From positions 5,544,990 to 5,608,989 of the forward strand of contig NC_087387.1 of NCBI RefSeq assembly GCF_963675165.1: 64,000 nucleotides of DNA. The letters run 5' to 3'. Shown piece after piece: positions 11,758 through 22,974 of this stretch (the first letter of the stretch is position 1; every line of letters begins with the position of its first letter). Both the position numbers and the translations under genes were made by a program. This DNA is from Halichondria panicea (Eukaryota > Porifera > Demospongiae > Suberitida > Halichondriidae). A model generated the notes under the pieces. The model was not told the origin of the DNA and did not search any database. It saw only the letters and a program-made list of their open reading frames with translations.

Positions 11758-12397
11758 GGTGGGGTGATGGAACACTGTGAACTGAGATATTGACACTAAC
11801 TTATGCTGCCTGTAAAACGTCCATAGTAGTATAGAGAGAGTGAATACACAAAATGGGTGATATATTGTACTGTAGTATGCTCTCATAATTCATTATGACA
11901 GTGCCCTTTCAGGAAATTAAGAAAATACTGTCGGCCACTAGGTGATTTGTTTTATAATACGTATACAGGAAACTGAATTGAGGATCAAATAAGAATAACA
12001 GTGGACATTTGCTGCATCAAGTACATCAAGTAAGAGTCATGGTAACTGACCAATCCGAGAGCCTGGAGACTTGCCTCGAGGTAACAATAATTATTGATCA
12101 CGCGTTTCAGACAGGAAGTCACGTTATTTATCGAATACATCTTATGCACAGTATATGCATGCGTTTGATATTCTCTCTAGCTATAGCAATTCATATAATT
12201 ATGCATTCTACCAGACCCCCCCCCCCCCACCCTATCAACTAGAAAAGCCTGCATGGCAATTTCGATAAGATTTCTCAGTGATTGCTAAATAATTAGGCGT
12301 GTTGTTAATACAGGATGTATAGATTACATAGACATAACCAACAACGGGGTAGCTAGTATATGCCATTCACTCTAAGAACTGACGACTTTCAGTCAAC
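11758..12397 (+). promoter_or_regulatory. Class II upstream region
   Basis: No gene is seen. It is a copy of the spacer described at 7669, with a run of 13 C near 12217. The proximal part (CTCTAAGAACTGACGACTTT) leads to the ATG at 12398. Confidence 0.55.
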
Positions 12398-14217
12398 ATG
12401 CAAGTCTCAAGCTTCATTCTTCTATTAACTGTTGTCACCACTGTCACAGCACAACCAGGTATACAATAATTATGACTGTAGTTCAGAGCAATTGCAACAC
12501 TCTAGAATTGTATACAGAATGTTTAGACGGACAACTTCGTCTTCCTGAAGTAGCCACACTTCTTGAGTACTGTCACCATGGAGAATGGAGATGGATTTGT
12601 CATGATGCAAGTCAGTGGAATACTGCGAGATCAGTAGCTACTTGTGTACAACTGGGATATTCGGATCAATTTGGTAAGTAAGATGTGTCCTGAAATTAAA
12701 GTATTTCTGCTTAGTTTATAAGATAAAATGAATATAGAACTAGCAACCGGGGATTCTCATAATGGTTCAAGAAGAGTAGTCACTCTGAGTGACTGCAATG
12801 GACCAGGACTAGCAGAGTGTACAGTGACACCCAGTGACAGCTGTAACTCTCTTGTGCGACTAACGTGTGCCATGGGTTAGTAACAATTTGTTGAGATGCA
12901 TAATGTTATGCACTATACTAAATTTACATACATACATACACTAACAGTTAAATGTGCTACTGGTAGCAACTAGTTAGAGCATGCAAAGACTACCAACCTA
13001 CAATCTTGTACTGTGGAGATGCGCGTAATGTTATGAACTACTAAATGCAAATAAGTTATATACAGTTACCTGTGCTGCTGATAATAGCGAGACAAGACTA
13101 GTGGGTGGATCCAATGACAGAGAGGGACGAGTGGAGGTGTGTGTGGGTGGTCGCTGGAGGACAGTTTGCACTGGCAGTCAAAAACTAGCAGTTCTGGCAA
13201 GAGGCGTTTGTTTACGAATAGGAATTAAAAGTTTAGTGTTAGAAGGTAATGATCATAATTATAATAGCCATTTATACTTATAGTATAACGACTGATAGCA
13301 CAAATATTATTATATACAGGAAGCACTGTGGCAGTAAATAACTCATTTCCTCCTGGAGCATTTCCAGAGTACAGCCTGGAGTGCAGGCAGCTACCTGATA
13401 AGGAATTGCGCTGTACTCCAGTGGAAAAACAATGTATTGATTTTTTGGAGCTTGAAGTTGTTTGTAAGAACTATGAAGATCTACGCAATGAATGTTCTAG
13501 GACTAGTACACTGCCTACATTTTCAACAACCGTACATGCAACTACACCGTTGCCTAGTACAACATGCGGCCCTATCAAGTCAGACTCTACGTGTAATGAC
13601 AATTCTACCACCATCATTGTTAATAAATCCACCACCCCCATTGCTGGCATTGGTGTACTGGTGGCTCTGTTACTAGCTGTATCAGTTGGTTGGATAGTAT
13701 CCTGTGTTATTCTACTCAGGAGAGGACAGACTGTGCACAAACAACAGTGAGTGGTCCTAAACACACACCTCATGTTTACCCATACTAATGTGTTGTTCCT
13801 ACTAAATGTTGTTTACTGCTATTCCCACACAGTGTTTATGCAGGTACTATGTCAACAAGGAGCAATCAGAGCTCCACACAACAGGACATCAACACACAGC
13901 TCTACGCTGAGGCCACTCCTCCTTATACAACCTACAGTAGACTGAACAGAAGTGATAAAAAGACGAAGGAAATTGCTACCTACGATTACGCTGATCCCAA
14001 CCAGATAAGAGTAGAGCGTTCCCAAGCAACTAACCCACCACCAGTGAGTGGTGAAGCTATCATGAGAGAAGAGGAGTTCTACATTGCTGAGGATCACACA
14101 TACGCAGCTGTCAATAAGAAAGCCAAGAAGAAAAAGAAGCCAAAGAATGCAGAATCTGATGGAGAGGGAGAGAGTGAAGCCACGCCTCCTTTTGTCAGTA
14201 CCCTGGCTGAAGTGTAG
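12398..14217 (+). CDS. SRCR-SRCR membrane receptor, class II, intact
   Basis: Six exons: 12398-12458, 12518-12673, 12738-12875, 13066-13245, 13320-13746, 13833-14217; 448 residues. The signal is MQVSSFILLLTVVTTVTAQP. SRCR1 carries LLEYCHHGEWRWICHDASQW. SRCR2 is the VLARGVCLRIGIKSLVLEG form, and the stalk contains the CGPIKSDSTC motif. The tail begins VYAGTMSTRSNQSSTQQ, so the first tail tyrosine seen in other copies (SYTQQ) is serine, while a new tyrosine appears three residues in. TYSRL, TYDYA, FYIAE and TYAAV remain. Intron 3 is unusually long (190 bases) and contains repeated ATAATGTTATG sequence. Confidence 0.87.
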
Positions 14218-14881
14218 GGTGGGGGTGACGGAACACTGTGAACTGAGATATTGACAGTAACTTATGCTGCCTGTAAAACGTCCATGCATAGTAGTATAGA
14301 GAGAGAGAGTGAATACACAAAAATGGGCAATATATATATTGTACTGTAGTACACACATAATTATTATAACATTATGAGAGTGCCTTTTCAGTTTCATAAG
14401 GAAGTTAAAAATGTCGGCAACTAGGTGATTCGTTTTATAATACGTATACAGGAAACTGAATTGAGGATCAAATAAGAATAACAGTGGACATTTACTGCAT
14501 CAAGTACATCAAGTAAGAGTCATGTAACTGACTAATCCGAGCGCCTGGAGACTTGCCTCGAGGTAACAATACCACAGTGATCACACGTTTCAGACAGAAA
14601 TACCGAATACATCATTATTATGCACAGTATGTATGCGTTCGATACTTTCTCTATAATTATGACTCTTGTACTATATAATTATGCTTTCTACCAGACCCCC
14701 CACCCTGTCAGCTAGAGTAGCCTGCATGGCAATTACGATAAGATTTCTCAGTGATTGCTAAATAATTAGGTGTGTTGATACAGGTTGTTGACAGGATGTA
14801 GGTTAAATAGACAAAACCAACAATGGGGTAGCTAGTAAGCTAGTATAATTATTTTCTGAGAAGTGACGACTTTTGGTCAAC
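14218..14881 (+). promoter_or_regulatory. Class II upstream region
   Basis: No gene is seen. It is a further copy of the class II spacer (CAGGAAACTGAATTGAGGAT, GATCACACGTTTCAGACAGA). The proximal CTCTAAGAACTGACG block is altered here to TTTTCTGAGAAGTGACG. Confidence 0.55.
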
Positions 14882-16552
14882 ATGCAAGTCTCAAGCTTCA
14901 TTCTGCTATTAACTGTTGTCACCACTGTCACAGCACAACCAGGTATACAATACTTATGACTGTAGATCAGAGCAACACTCAGAGAATTGTGTACAGAATG
15001 TTTAGACGGACAAATTCGTCTTCCTGATCATAAAGTACCCACACTTCTTGAGTACTGTCACCATGGAGAATGGAGATGGATTTGTCATGATGAAAGTCAG
15101 TGGAATATTACGAGGTCAGTAGCTACTTGTGTACAACTGGGATACTCAAATGGAGTTGCATTTGGTGAGTGAGATGTGTCATTAAATTACAAAGAAATTC
15201 TGCTTAGTTTATAAGACAAAATTAATAGGACAAGTTATTGAGGATTCTCAGAATGGTTCAAGAAGAGTAGTCACTCTGAGTGACTGCAATGGACCAGGAC
15301 TAGCGGAGTGTATGGTGACACCCAGTGACAGCTGTAACTCTCTTGTGCAACTACTGTGTCTCACGGGTTAGTAACAATTTGTAGAGATGCATAATGTTAT
15401 GCACTACTAAATGTATATACATAATTATACACTAACAGCAGCTGCCTGTACTAACGGAACTATAAGACTGGTAGGTGGATCCACTGACAGAGAGGGACGA
15501 GTGGAGGTGTGTATGGGTGTTCGCTGGAGGACAGTTTGCACTGGCAGTCAAGACCTGGCAGTTCTGGCAAGAGGCGTTTGTTTACGAATAGGAATTGAAA
15601 GTTTAGTATTAGAAGGTGATCATCATAATTATAATTACATACCGACTGATAGCACAACTATATAATTATATACAGGAAGCACTGTGGCAGTAACTAACTC
15701 ATTTCCTCCTGGAGCATTTCCAGAGCACAGCCTGGAGTGCATGCAGCAATCTGATGGGGAGTTGCAATGTAGTCTAGTTAAACAACGATGTGACAGCTTT
15801 GTGGAGCTTGGAGTTGTTTGTAAGAACTATGAAGATCTATACAATGAATGTTCTAGGAATAGTACACTCTCTACATTGTCAACTAGCGTACATGCAACTA
15901 CACAGTTACCTAATACAACATGCACCCCTGACTCTACACGTGCTAACAATTCCACCAGCTTCATTGCTGGCATTGGTGTTATTGGAGTACTGGTGGCTCT
16001 GTTACTAGCCGTGTCAGTTGGTTGGATAGTGTCTTGTGTTATTCTACTCAGAAGAGGACAGACTGTGCACAAACAACAGTGAGTGGTCCTAAACACACAC
16101 CTCATGTTTACCCATACTAATGTGTTGTTCCTACTAAATGTTGTTTACTGCTATTCCCACACAGTGTTGATGCAGGTACTATCTCAACAAGGAGCAATCA
16201 GAGATACACACAACAGGACATCAACACACAGCTCTACGCTGAGGCCACCCAACCTGATCATATAACCTACAGTAGACTGAACAGAAGTGATAAACAGATG
16301 GAGGAAATTGCTACCTACGATTACGCTGATCCCAATCAGATAAGAGTAGAGTGTTCCCAAGCAACCAACCCACCACCAGTGAGTGGTGAAGCTATCGTGA
16401 GAGAAGAGGAGTTCTACATTGCTGAGGATCACACGTACGCAGCTGTCAATAAGAAAGCCAAGAAGAAAAAGAAGCCGAAGAGTGTAGAATCTGATGGAGA
16501 GGGGGAAAGTGAAGCCCCGCCTCCTTTTGTCAGCACCCTGGCTGAAGTGTAG
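14882..16552 (+). CDS. SRCR-SRCR membrane receptor, class II, intact
   Basis: Six exons: 14882-14942, 14997-15164, 15229-15366, 15439-15615, 15676-16078, 16165-16552; 444 residues. SRCR1 ends with an enlarged loop (QLGYSNGVAFG), also seen in the copy at 34550. SRCR2 starts ACTNGTIRLVGG. The membrane helix is preceded by a small duplication, GIGVIGVLVALL. In the tail, TPPDTTYSRL is replaced by TQPDHITYSRL, so the ITIM-like core stays with Ile at -2. Two orphan membrane/tail cassettes follow in the same orientation at 17053 and 18246, making this the gene with the most alternative 3' ends available. Confidence 0.87.
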
Positions 16553-17052
16553 GGTAAGGGTGACGGAACACTGCATGTGAACTGAGATATTGAACGTTAC
16601 AGGCTGTAAGATGTCCATAGTTACTGTAGTATAGTATAGAGAGAGAGTGAATTATGTGATGTAGTATGCTCAGTTTTAGTAAAATTAATTATAATTGACA
16701 TTTCTTGATAAAAGGGTATTCCCCAATAGTGTCCATTTATGGAGGTATACCACTGTATGGCAATTCGTGCCAAAACAGATTAGTGCCCTTGTAGTATTAG
16801 ATAGATATAGTGATCTCAGTCCTACACCAGTATATGACTACGGGCCAATACATTGCTTGTGGCACTCATTGCCTTGTAATCTAATGTCATAAAGCGTGAA
16901 ATTTTATATTTCGTCTAATGGCCTCTCAAGGTATTTCGTTGAATAAATTCGTAGGTTGACTGGTACTGGAAGCACTTCCAGGCCACGCCTTTAATCTTTG
17001 CATATTATAGCAGTAATTAGGAACCATTTTCGTGGAATTAATTTTCGTATAG
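16553..17052 (+). other. Spacer unit before intact orphan cassette
   Basis: No gene is seen. It is a copy of the 177-650 spacer with AATAAATTCGTAGGTTGAC. The last 55 bases are open in the frame of the next exon (MHIIAVIRNHFRGINFRIG...), but the conserved acceptor at 17051-17052 argues that they are intron. Confidence 0.6.
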
Positions 17053-17711
17053 GATTGCTAACACTATCTACACAGTTGCCTCCTATAGAATGTACCCCCG
17101 GCAATGAAAGAGACATTAGTTTTACACGTGTTGATAATTCCACCTCTCTCATTGCTGGCATTGGTGTACTGGTGGCTCTGTTACTAGCCGTATCAGTTGG
17201 TTGGATAGTGTCCTGTGTTATTCTACTCAGGAGAGGACAGACTGTGCACAAACAACAGTGAGTGGCCCTAACACACACCTCGTGTTTACCCATACTAATG
17301 AGTTGTTTACTGCTATTCCCACACAGTTTTGATGCAGGTACTATCTCAACAAGGAGCAATCACAGCTATACACAACAGGACATCAACACACAGCTCTACG
17401 CTGAGGCCACTCCTCCTGATACAACCTACAGTAGGCTGAACAGAAGTGATAAACAGACGGAGAAAATTGCTACCTATGATTATGCTGATCCCAACCAGAT
17501 AAGAGTAGAGCGTTCCCAAGCAACCAACCCACCACCAGTGAGTGGTGAAGCTATCGTGAGAGAAGAGGAGTTCTACATTGCTGAGGATCACACGTACGCA
17601 GCTGTCAATAAGAAAGCCAAGAAGAAAAAGAAGCCGAAGAATGCAGAATCTGATGGAGAGGGGGAAAGTGAAGTCCCGCCTCCTTTTGTCAGCACCCTGG
17701 CTGAAGTGTAG
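17053..17711 (+). CDS. Orphan membrane/tail cassette, intact
   Basis: There are two exons, 17053-17257 (stalk and membrane helix) and 17327-17711 (tail), both with good splice signals and no frame error. The first begins in phase 1 after GTATAG, so it can accept any upstream SRCR exon of the array. The stalk reads LLTLSTQLPPIECTPG, and the helix is GVLVALLLAVSVGWIVSCVILL. The tail has FDAGTISTRSNHSY and all later tyrosines. No signal peptide or SRCR exon precedes it. The likeliest use is as an alternative C-terminus of the gene at 14882-16552, which would drop SRCR2's second half. A remnant kept open by chance is the other possibility. Confidence 0.6.
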
Positions 17712-18246
17712 GGTGGGATGAGGGAACACTGTGAACTAAGATATTGACATCACTGGTTGTAAGACGTCCATAGTAGTAGTATAGAAAGAGTGAATACTCA
17801 AAATCGGTTATTTGTACTGTAGTATACGTACGCTCAGTTTTAGAAGGAAGTAAAATTACAATTGCTATTTCTTGACAAAAGGCTATTCCCAATTATAGTG
17901 TCCGTTTTATGGAGGGTACCACTTGTATGGAAATTCGTGCCAAAACAGATTAGTACCATACGTTGGCCCTGAGCGCTACTAGTAGTTCACCTGATCAGCT
18001 ATTGATAGTTCACCTACATTAGCTACTGGATAGTTCAACTACCTTCGTACCATGTAATTTAATGTTGTAAAGCGTGAAATTTTATATTTCGTCTAATGGC
18101 TTCTTCTAATTCTCAAAGCATTTTGTTGAATAAATTCGTGAGTTGACTACTACTGGAAGCACTTCCAGGCCACGCCTTTCATCTTTGCATATTATATAGC
18201 GGATAATTAGGAACAATTTAGTGGAATTAATTTTTGTGTATATAGG
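17712..18246 (+). other. Spacer unit before fourth orphan cassette
   Basis: No gene is seen. It is a copy of the 177-650 spacer. It includes a local duplication around 17985-18045 with three variants of TAGTTCACCTAC-like sequence (AGTAGTTCACCTGATCAGCT, GATAGTTCACCTACATTAGC, GATAGTTCAACTACC). Confidence 0.55.
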
Positions 18247-18680
18247 ATTGCTTGTTTAAGGGACAGCACACTATCTACACAGTTGCCTCCTATAGAAAGC
18301 ACCCCCAGCAATGAAAGAGGCACTAGATCCACACATGCTGACAATTCCACCACCTTCATTGCTGGCATTGGTGTACTGGTGTCTCTGTTACTAGCCGTAT
18401 CAGTTGGTTGGATAGTGTCCTGTGCTATTCTACTCAGGAGAGGACAGACTGTGCACAAACAACAGTGAGTGGTCCTAAATACACACCTCATGTTTACCCA
18501 TACTAATGTGTTGTTCCCTAAATGTTGTTACTGCTATTCCCACACAGTGTTGATGCAGGTACTATCTCAACAAGGAGCAATCAGAGCTACACACAACAGG
18601 ACATCAACACACAGCTCTACGCTGAGGCCACACCTCCTGCATGATACAACGGCTGAACAGAAGTGATAAACAGACAGAGG
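18247..18680 (+). pseudogene. Orphan membrane/tail cassette, broken
   Basis: The membrane exon is recognisable up to 18464 (TLSTQLPPIESTPSNERG..., VLVSLLLAVSVGWIVSCAILL). Its 5' edge has a 14-base insertion (TTGTTTAAGGGACAG) that introduces a stop and shifts the phase from the usual acceptor. The tail exon starts at 18548, hits TGA at 18642-18644 (CCTGCATGA) and loses all similarity by about 18680. Confidence 0.75.
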
Positions 18681-19287
18681 AAAACATAGATTTCTTCTCT
18701 CAAGTAGGGTGCGATAGCTTAATCACTGGATAGATAATGATCTCGGGCCTAAAGGCCCTTGACCACAATCTACTACCGGGCTAATAAACAGCTTGTGGTA
18801 CTCATAGCCATGTAATAACTGTTACTAGGTACCTATAATTTACGTTGTTAAGTAATTGTATTGTAGTCAAGCGCATGCGCACTATTATCAAAATGAAACT
18901 GTGTGTCTAACTCTTATTTATAGCAGGCTTCCAAGCAGGCAAGTAAACTATCAAAAATGAAACAATTAACAAAAACGCTAGCTGCTACATGCAGGAAAGG
19001 TCAAGAATCCACAACAAGAATGTTCATAAAAATGACCCTATTGACCCTGGGATTGTTTCATACGAGATTAACTTTCATGAGATCAACTCCCACGAGATCA
19101 TTTCTTACCAGATCTTTGCATGAGGTCAACTCTCAGTACATATATTATAGAGAGAGAGATTGAATACACAATTCATTACACCAAAAAGTTAGTACAAAAA
19201 TTAGTATTATATAGAGTAAACCTTCTAAGTCGCAGTTTTAAGAAGGAAGTATATAAAGATCACTGTTACTAGCTCTTAATTAGTCAA
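18681..19287 (+). other. Unique spacer with a short degenerate tandem repeat
   Basis: There is no convincing gene. Around 19060-19136, five imperfect 13-15-base units run ACGAGATTAACTTTC, ATGAGATCAACTCCC, ACGAGATCATTTCTT and so on. The small open frame over it (from 18957) has no protein-like features. From about 19140 the upstream region of the MTVLN-type head begins (TATATAAAGATCAC). Confidence 0.5.
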
Positions 19288-19810
19288 CATGACAGTTTTG
19301 AACATACTACTCCTATGTATATAATTATGATAGTGTCCCTATTACTTCAACTCAACAACAACAAGGTATGTAAACCATACACCTATAAGGCTTTGAATTT
19401 CCATAAATTTTTTACAGAATGTTTGAATGGACAACCTTGAGAAACTACTTCTAATTCCCTGGAGTACTGTTACCATGGAGAATGGAGATGGATCTGCCAT
19501 GGTGACAGTCAGTGGAACCAAGAGAAGACAATATCTGTATGCACACAACTGGGTTACAGTATAACTGTGGTAAGTAGTTATCAAGTGAGGAGTAGAATAC
19601 CTTGTGTATGGAATAGCAAATGGACCATGTGGGACTATTCAAAGAAAAGGTGTCACGCGGTCTAACTGCAGTGAACCAGGACAGCATCTCACAGAATGCA
19701 TGGTCACAGCCAGTGACAACAGCACTAGAGTAGACTGCCGAATTTCGTTACACGTCAATAATTGTCAGCTAAAAGGTGTGTATAATGCACGAACAAAACA
19801 AGATTGATTC
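19288..19810 (+). pseudogene. Decayed SRCR gene head (MTVLN type)
   Basis: The signal exon reads MTVLNILLLCI then TAA. The SRCR1 exon keeps SLEYCYHGEWRWICHGDSQW and VCTQLGYS, followed by a second-half exon that drifts out of frame (GTCACGCGGTCTAACTGC). It stops at the same place as the other three copies, just past AATTGTCAGCTAAAAGGTG, with no SRCR2. Confidence 0.75.
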
Positions 19811-20283
19811 TAACTAACTGCACACACCAATAGGTGGCTATGGGACTACTAACCAGCGAAAATTTGGATGGGCCAAGTCTCTTCCAGTCGGAGCTGTGAT
19901 CACTAGAAAAAACTGTCCAATACTTTGATATTCGGCGAGTGTAATCTTATAGTTAGATGTGCTGCTGCATGCATGAACTGTCACTCTGCATGTGGATTAG
20001 CTGATGGTTAAGAGTTATTGAGTGCAGAAAGACAGCTTTTTAAATGTGAATAGAATAACGATCACTATAAAAGGTACAAAACATGCATTTACAACTCATG
20101 TATATTTTCCAAGACCCTCCCCTTCCTTCTCTGCATGATAGCAGGTAATAACATGAACTACCGCAACTAGTATTTCCTGTTTACATGATTATATATCAAA
20201 TGCTGTACTCAGTATCGCATTACAATTATATAGTTCTCTCTAAGCTGTAACAAACAGGCCAGTATAAAAGAGTGACTCACTAT
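19811..20283 (+). promoter_or_regulatory. Upstream region of class Ia gene
   Basis: There is no coding sequence. It is a copy of the 2091-2553 region (GATGGGCCAAGTCTCTTCCA, CCCTCCCCTTCCTTCTCTGC). It ends with the TATA box at 20263-20270. Confidence 0.55.
20263..20270 (+). promoter_or_regulatory. TATA box of class Ia gene
   Basis: TATAAAAG in the context CCAGTATAAAAGAGTGACTC, 21 bases before the first ATG at 20284. Confidence 0.6.
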
Positions 20284-21995
20284 ATGACCAGCATGACTGT
20301 TCACTGTGCGGTAATCTTTGGAATTCTACTGTTGTCAATCACTTTAACTATCGGCACTGCTCAACAAGGTATCAAGTACACTAAGTAGATAAGCAGTTTA
20401 CTGTGCAAATATAGAGTGCTTCAATGGGCAAGTTCGTAAACTTCATTCCAATCTCCTTGAGTATTGTTACAATGGAGAATGGAGATTGGTCTATTACTCA
20501 GAGAGTCAGTGGAGTAGTCGGGAAATGACAAAGCCTGTGTGTGCACAACTGGGTTACCACGATTTTCCCGGTAATAATACAATTGACTATAGCATGTATA
20601 AAGTATACACAGTCTGCATATTTATAATAGGAATGGTGGAACGGTTACGTCAGAGTGGTGCAGGAAGATTTGTCACTCTGAGTGAATGCAACGAACCAGG
20701 ACTAACAGGATGCATAGTGATGCCCAGTGACGACAACTGTACTGAGTGCTCTCTTGTGTTTCTACTGTGTATCGCAGGTTAAAATATGTTTTACCAATAC
20801 CTTTTTGGATACACACCATAATTATGTTATTCTCATGCATGCAGTAGAGAAAGTTATAATTATGTATACAGCTAACTGTGCTGATGGAGTTCTACGACTG
20901 GTGGGTGGCAGAGACACTGACAGAAAGGGACGAGTGGAGGTGTGTGTTAACAATCGATGGAGGACAGTTTGTACTGGCAGTCAAGAACTGGCAGGAGCCG
21001 TTTGTTCACAAATGGGATTCATCTTTGAAGGTAACACGGTGGATTGATAAATTCATGTATTGCGAATGTACAATAGGAGGCACTGTGGCATCACCCAACT
21101 CATTTCCTCCTGGAGCATTTCCAGAGTACAGACTAATTTGTACACAACTAAGCAATAGAACATGGCACTGTAGTCCAGTTGATCAACAATGTGACAGCTT
21201 TGTGGAGTTTGAAGTTGTTTGTAAAAACTATGAAGATCTATACAACGAATGTTCAACGAACTGTACACTGCCAAGATTGTCAGTAACTACTTCACAATCA
21301 CCTACCACCCAGCAAGGTTAGACAATAAACAGTATTTTTACTGCACGACATCCAAAATAATTATATAGTTACTACTCAAACGGGAGCTAATTCAACTGTG
21401 ACAGTAACCGACCTCATTGCTGTCATTGGTGTACTGGTGTCTCTGTTACTAGCTGTATCAGTTGGTTGGATAGTGTCCTGTGTTATTCTACTCAGGAGAG
21501 GACAGACTGTGCACAAACAACAGTGAGTGGTCCTAAACACACACCTCATGTTTACTCATACTAATGTGTTGTTCTTACTAAATGTTGTTACTGCTATTTC
21601 CACGCAGCAGTGCTGATGCAGGTACTATCTCAACAAGGAGCAATCAGAGCTACACACAACAGAACATCAACACACAGCTCTACGCTGAGGCCACCCCTCC
21701 TGATACAACCTACAGTAGACTGAACAGAGATGATAAAAAGATGGAGGAAATTGCTACCTATGATTACGCTGATCCCAACCAGATAAGAGTAGAGCGTTCC
21801 CAAACAACCAACCCACCACCAGTGAGTGGTGAAGCTATCGTGAGAGAAGAGGAGTTCTACATTGCTGAGGATCACACGTACGCAGCTGTCAATAAGAAAG
21901 CTAAGAAGAAAAAGAAACCAAAGAATGATGAATTTGATGTTGAAGGAGAGATTGAAGCCCCGCCTCCTTTTGTTAGCACCCTGGTTGAAGTGTAG
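20284..21995 (+). CDS. SRCR-SRCR membrane receptor, class Ia, intact
   Basis: Seven exons: 20284-20368, 20415-20570, 20631-20777, 20872-21030, 21077-21316, 21369-21522, 21611-21995; 441 residues. It starts MTSMTVHCAVIFGILLLS. SRCR1 has EYCYNGEWRLVYYSESQW, where the usual second cysteine is tyrosine. SRCR2 begins LVGGRDTDRKGRVEVC, with an Arg-Asp insertion shared with the copy at 39757. The stalk exon is the shortest of the family (TTQTGANSTVTVTDLIAVIG). The last acceptor is CAGCAG, so the tail can start with or without one extra codon. The tail end is divergent (DEFDVEGEIEAPPP, STLVEV). Confidence 0.87.
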
Positions 21996-22219
21996 GGTGG
22001 GGATGACGGAACACTGTGAACTGAGAGTGAGTCAGACATTGAACTTTACTGACTGAAATTAACTGTAAACATTCATAATTATAGTAGCTTTAGTATAATC
22101 ATTACACGATTCATTACACCAAAAAGTTATAAATTATTAGTATTATAGAGAGTAAACCTTCTAAGTCGCAGTGTTAAGAAGGAAGTATATAAAGACACTC
22201 TAGCTCTTAATTAGTCAAC

Positions 22220-22745
22220 ATGACAGTTTTGAACATACTGCTATCTATAATTATGATAGTGTCCTTATTACTTCAACTCAACAACAACAAGGTATGTAAA
22301 CCATACACCTACCGGCTTTGAATTTCCATGAATTGTTTACAGAATGTTTGAATGGATAACTTCAAGAAACTACTTCTAATTCCCTGGAGTACTGTTACCA
22401 TGGAGAATGGACACTCGTCTGCCATGATGACAGTCAGTGGAACCAAAAGAGGACAATATCTGTATGCACACAACTGGGTTACAGTGACTCTGGTAAGTTA
22501 GTTATCAAGTGAGGAGTAGAATACCTTGTGTGTGGAATAGCAAATGGACCATGTGGTACTTACACAAAGAAAAGTTGTCACACTGACTATAACTGCACTG
22601 AACCAGGACAGTATCTCACAGAATTCATGGTCACGGCCAGTGACACTGTACTAGAGTAGACTACCGAATTTCGTCACACGTCAATAATTGTCAGCTAAAA
22701 GGTGTGTATAATGCACGGACAAAACGAGATTGATTCTAACTAACT
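22220..22745 (+). pseudogene. Decayed SRCR gene head (MTVLN type)
   Basis: The signal exon has lost bases (MTVLNILLSIIMIVSLLLQ, then the wrong splice phase). The SRCR1 exon begins CLNG followed by TAA. Later parts match the copies at 1563, 19288 and 30524. Unlike those, it is not followed by a class Ia gene; class II proximal promoter sequence starts about 150 bases later. Confidence 0.75.
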
Positions 22746-22974
22746 GCCACACCAATAGGTGGCCATGGGACTACTAACTAGCGAAAATTTGGATGAGCCA
22801 AGTCGCTTCCAGTCGGAGCTGTGATCACTAGAAAAACTGTACAATCATTTGATTTTCGGCGACTTATAGCTAAATCTAGTTAAATGTGCTGCTGCATGAA
22901 CATAACCAAAAAACTGGGATAGCTATAGTATATGACCATTCACTCAGAAAGCTGCACAGCAACTATTGGTCAAC

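Noticed and set aside
11392-14397. Long minus-strand open frames (up to 181 codons) opposite the tail exons, repeated at almost every receptor copy
   Set aside because: They are shadows of the conserved tail: same position in each copy, same composition, no splice or promoter logic. Repetition comes from gene duplication.
18957-19163. Open frame MKQLTKTLAATCRKG...
   Set aside because: Half of it is the 15-base tandem repeat read in frame. No neighbours or signals support a gene.
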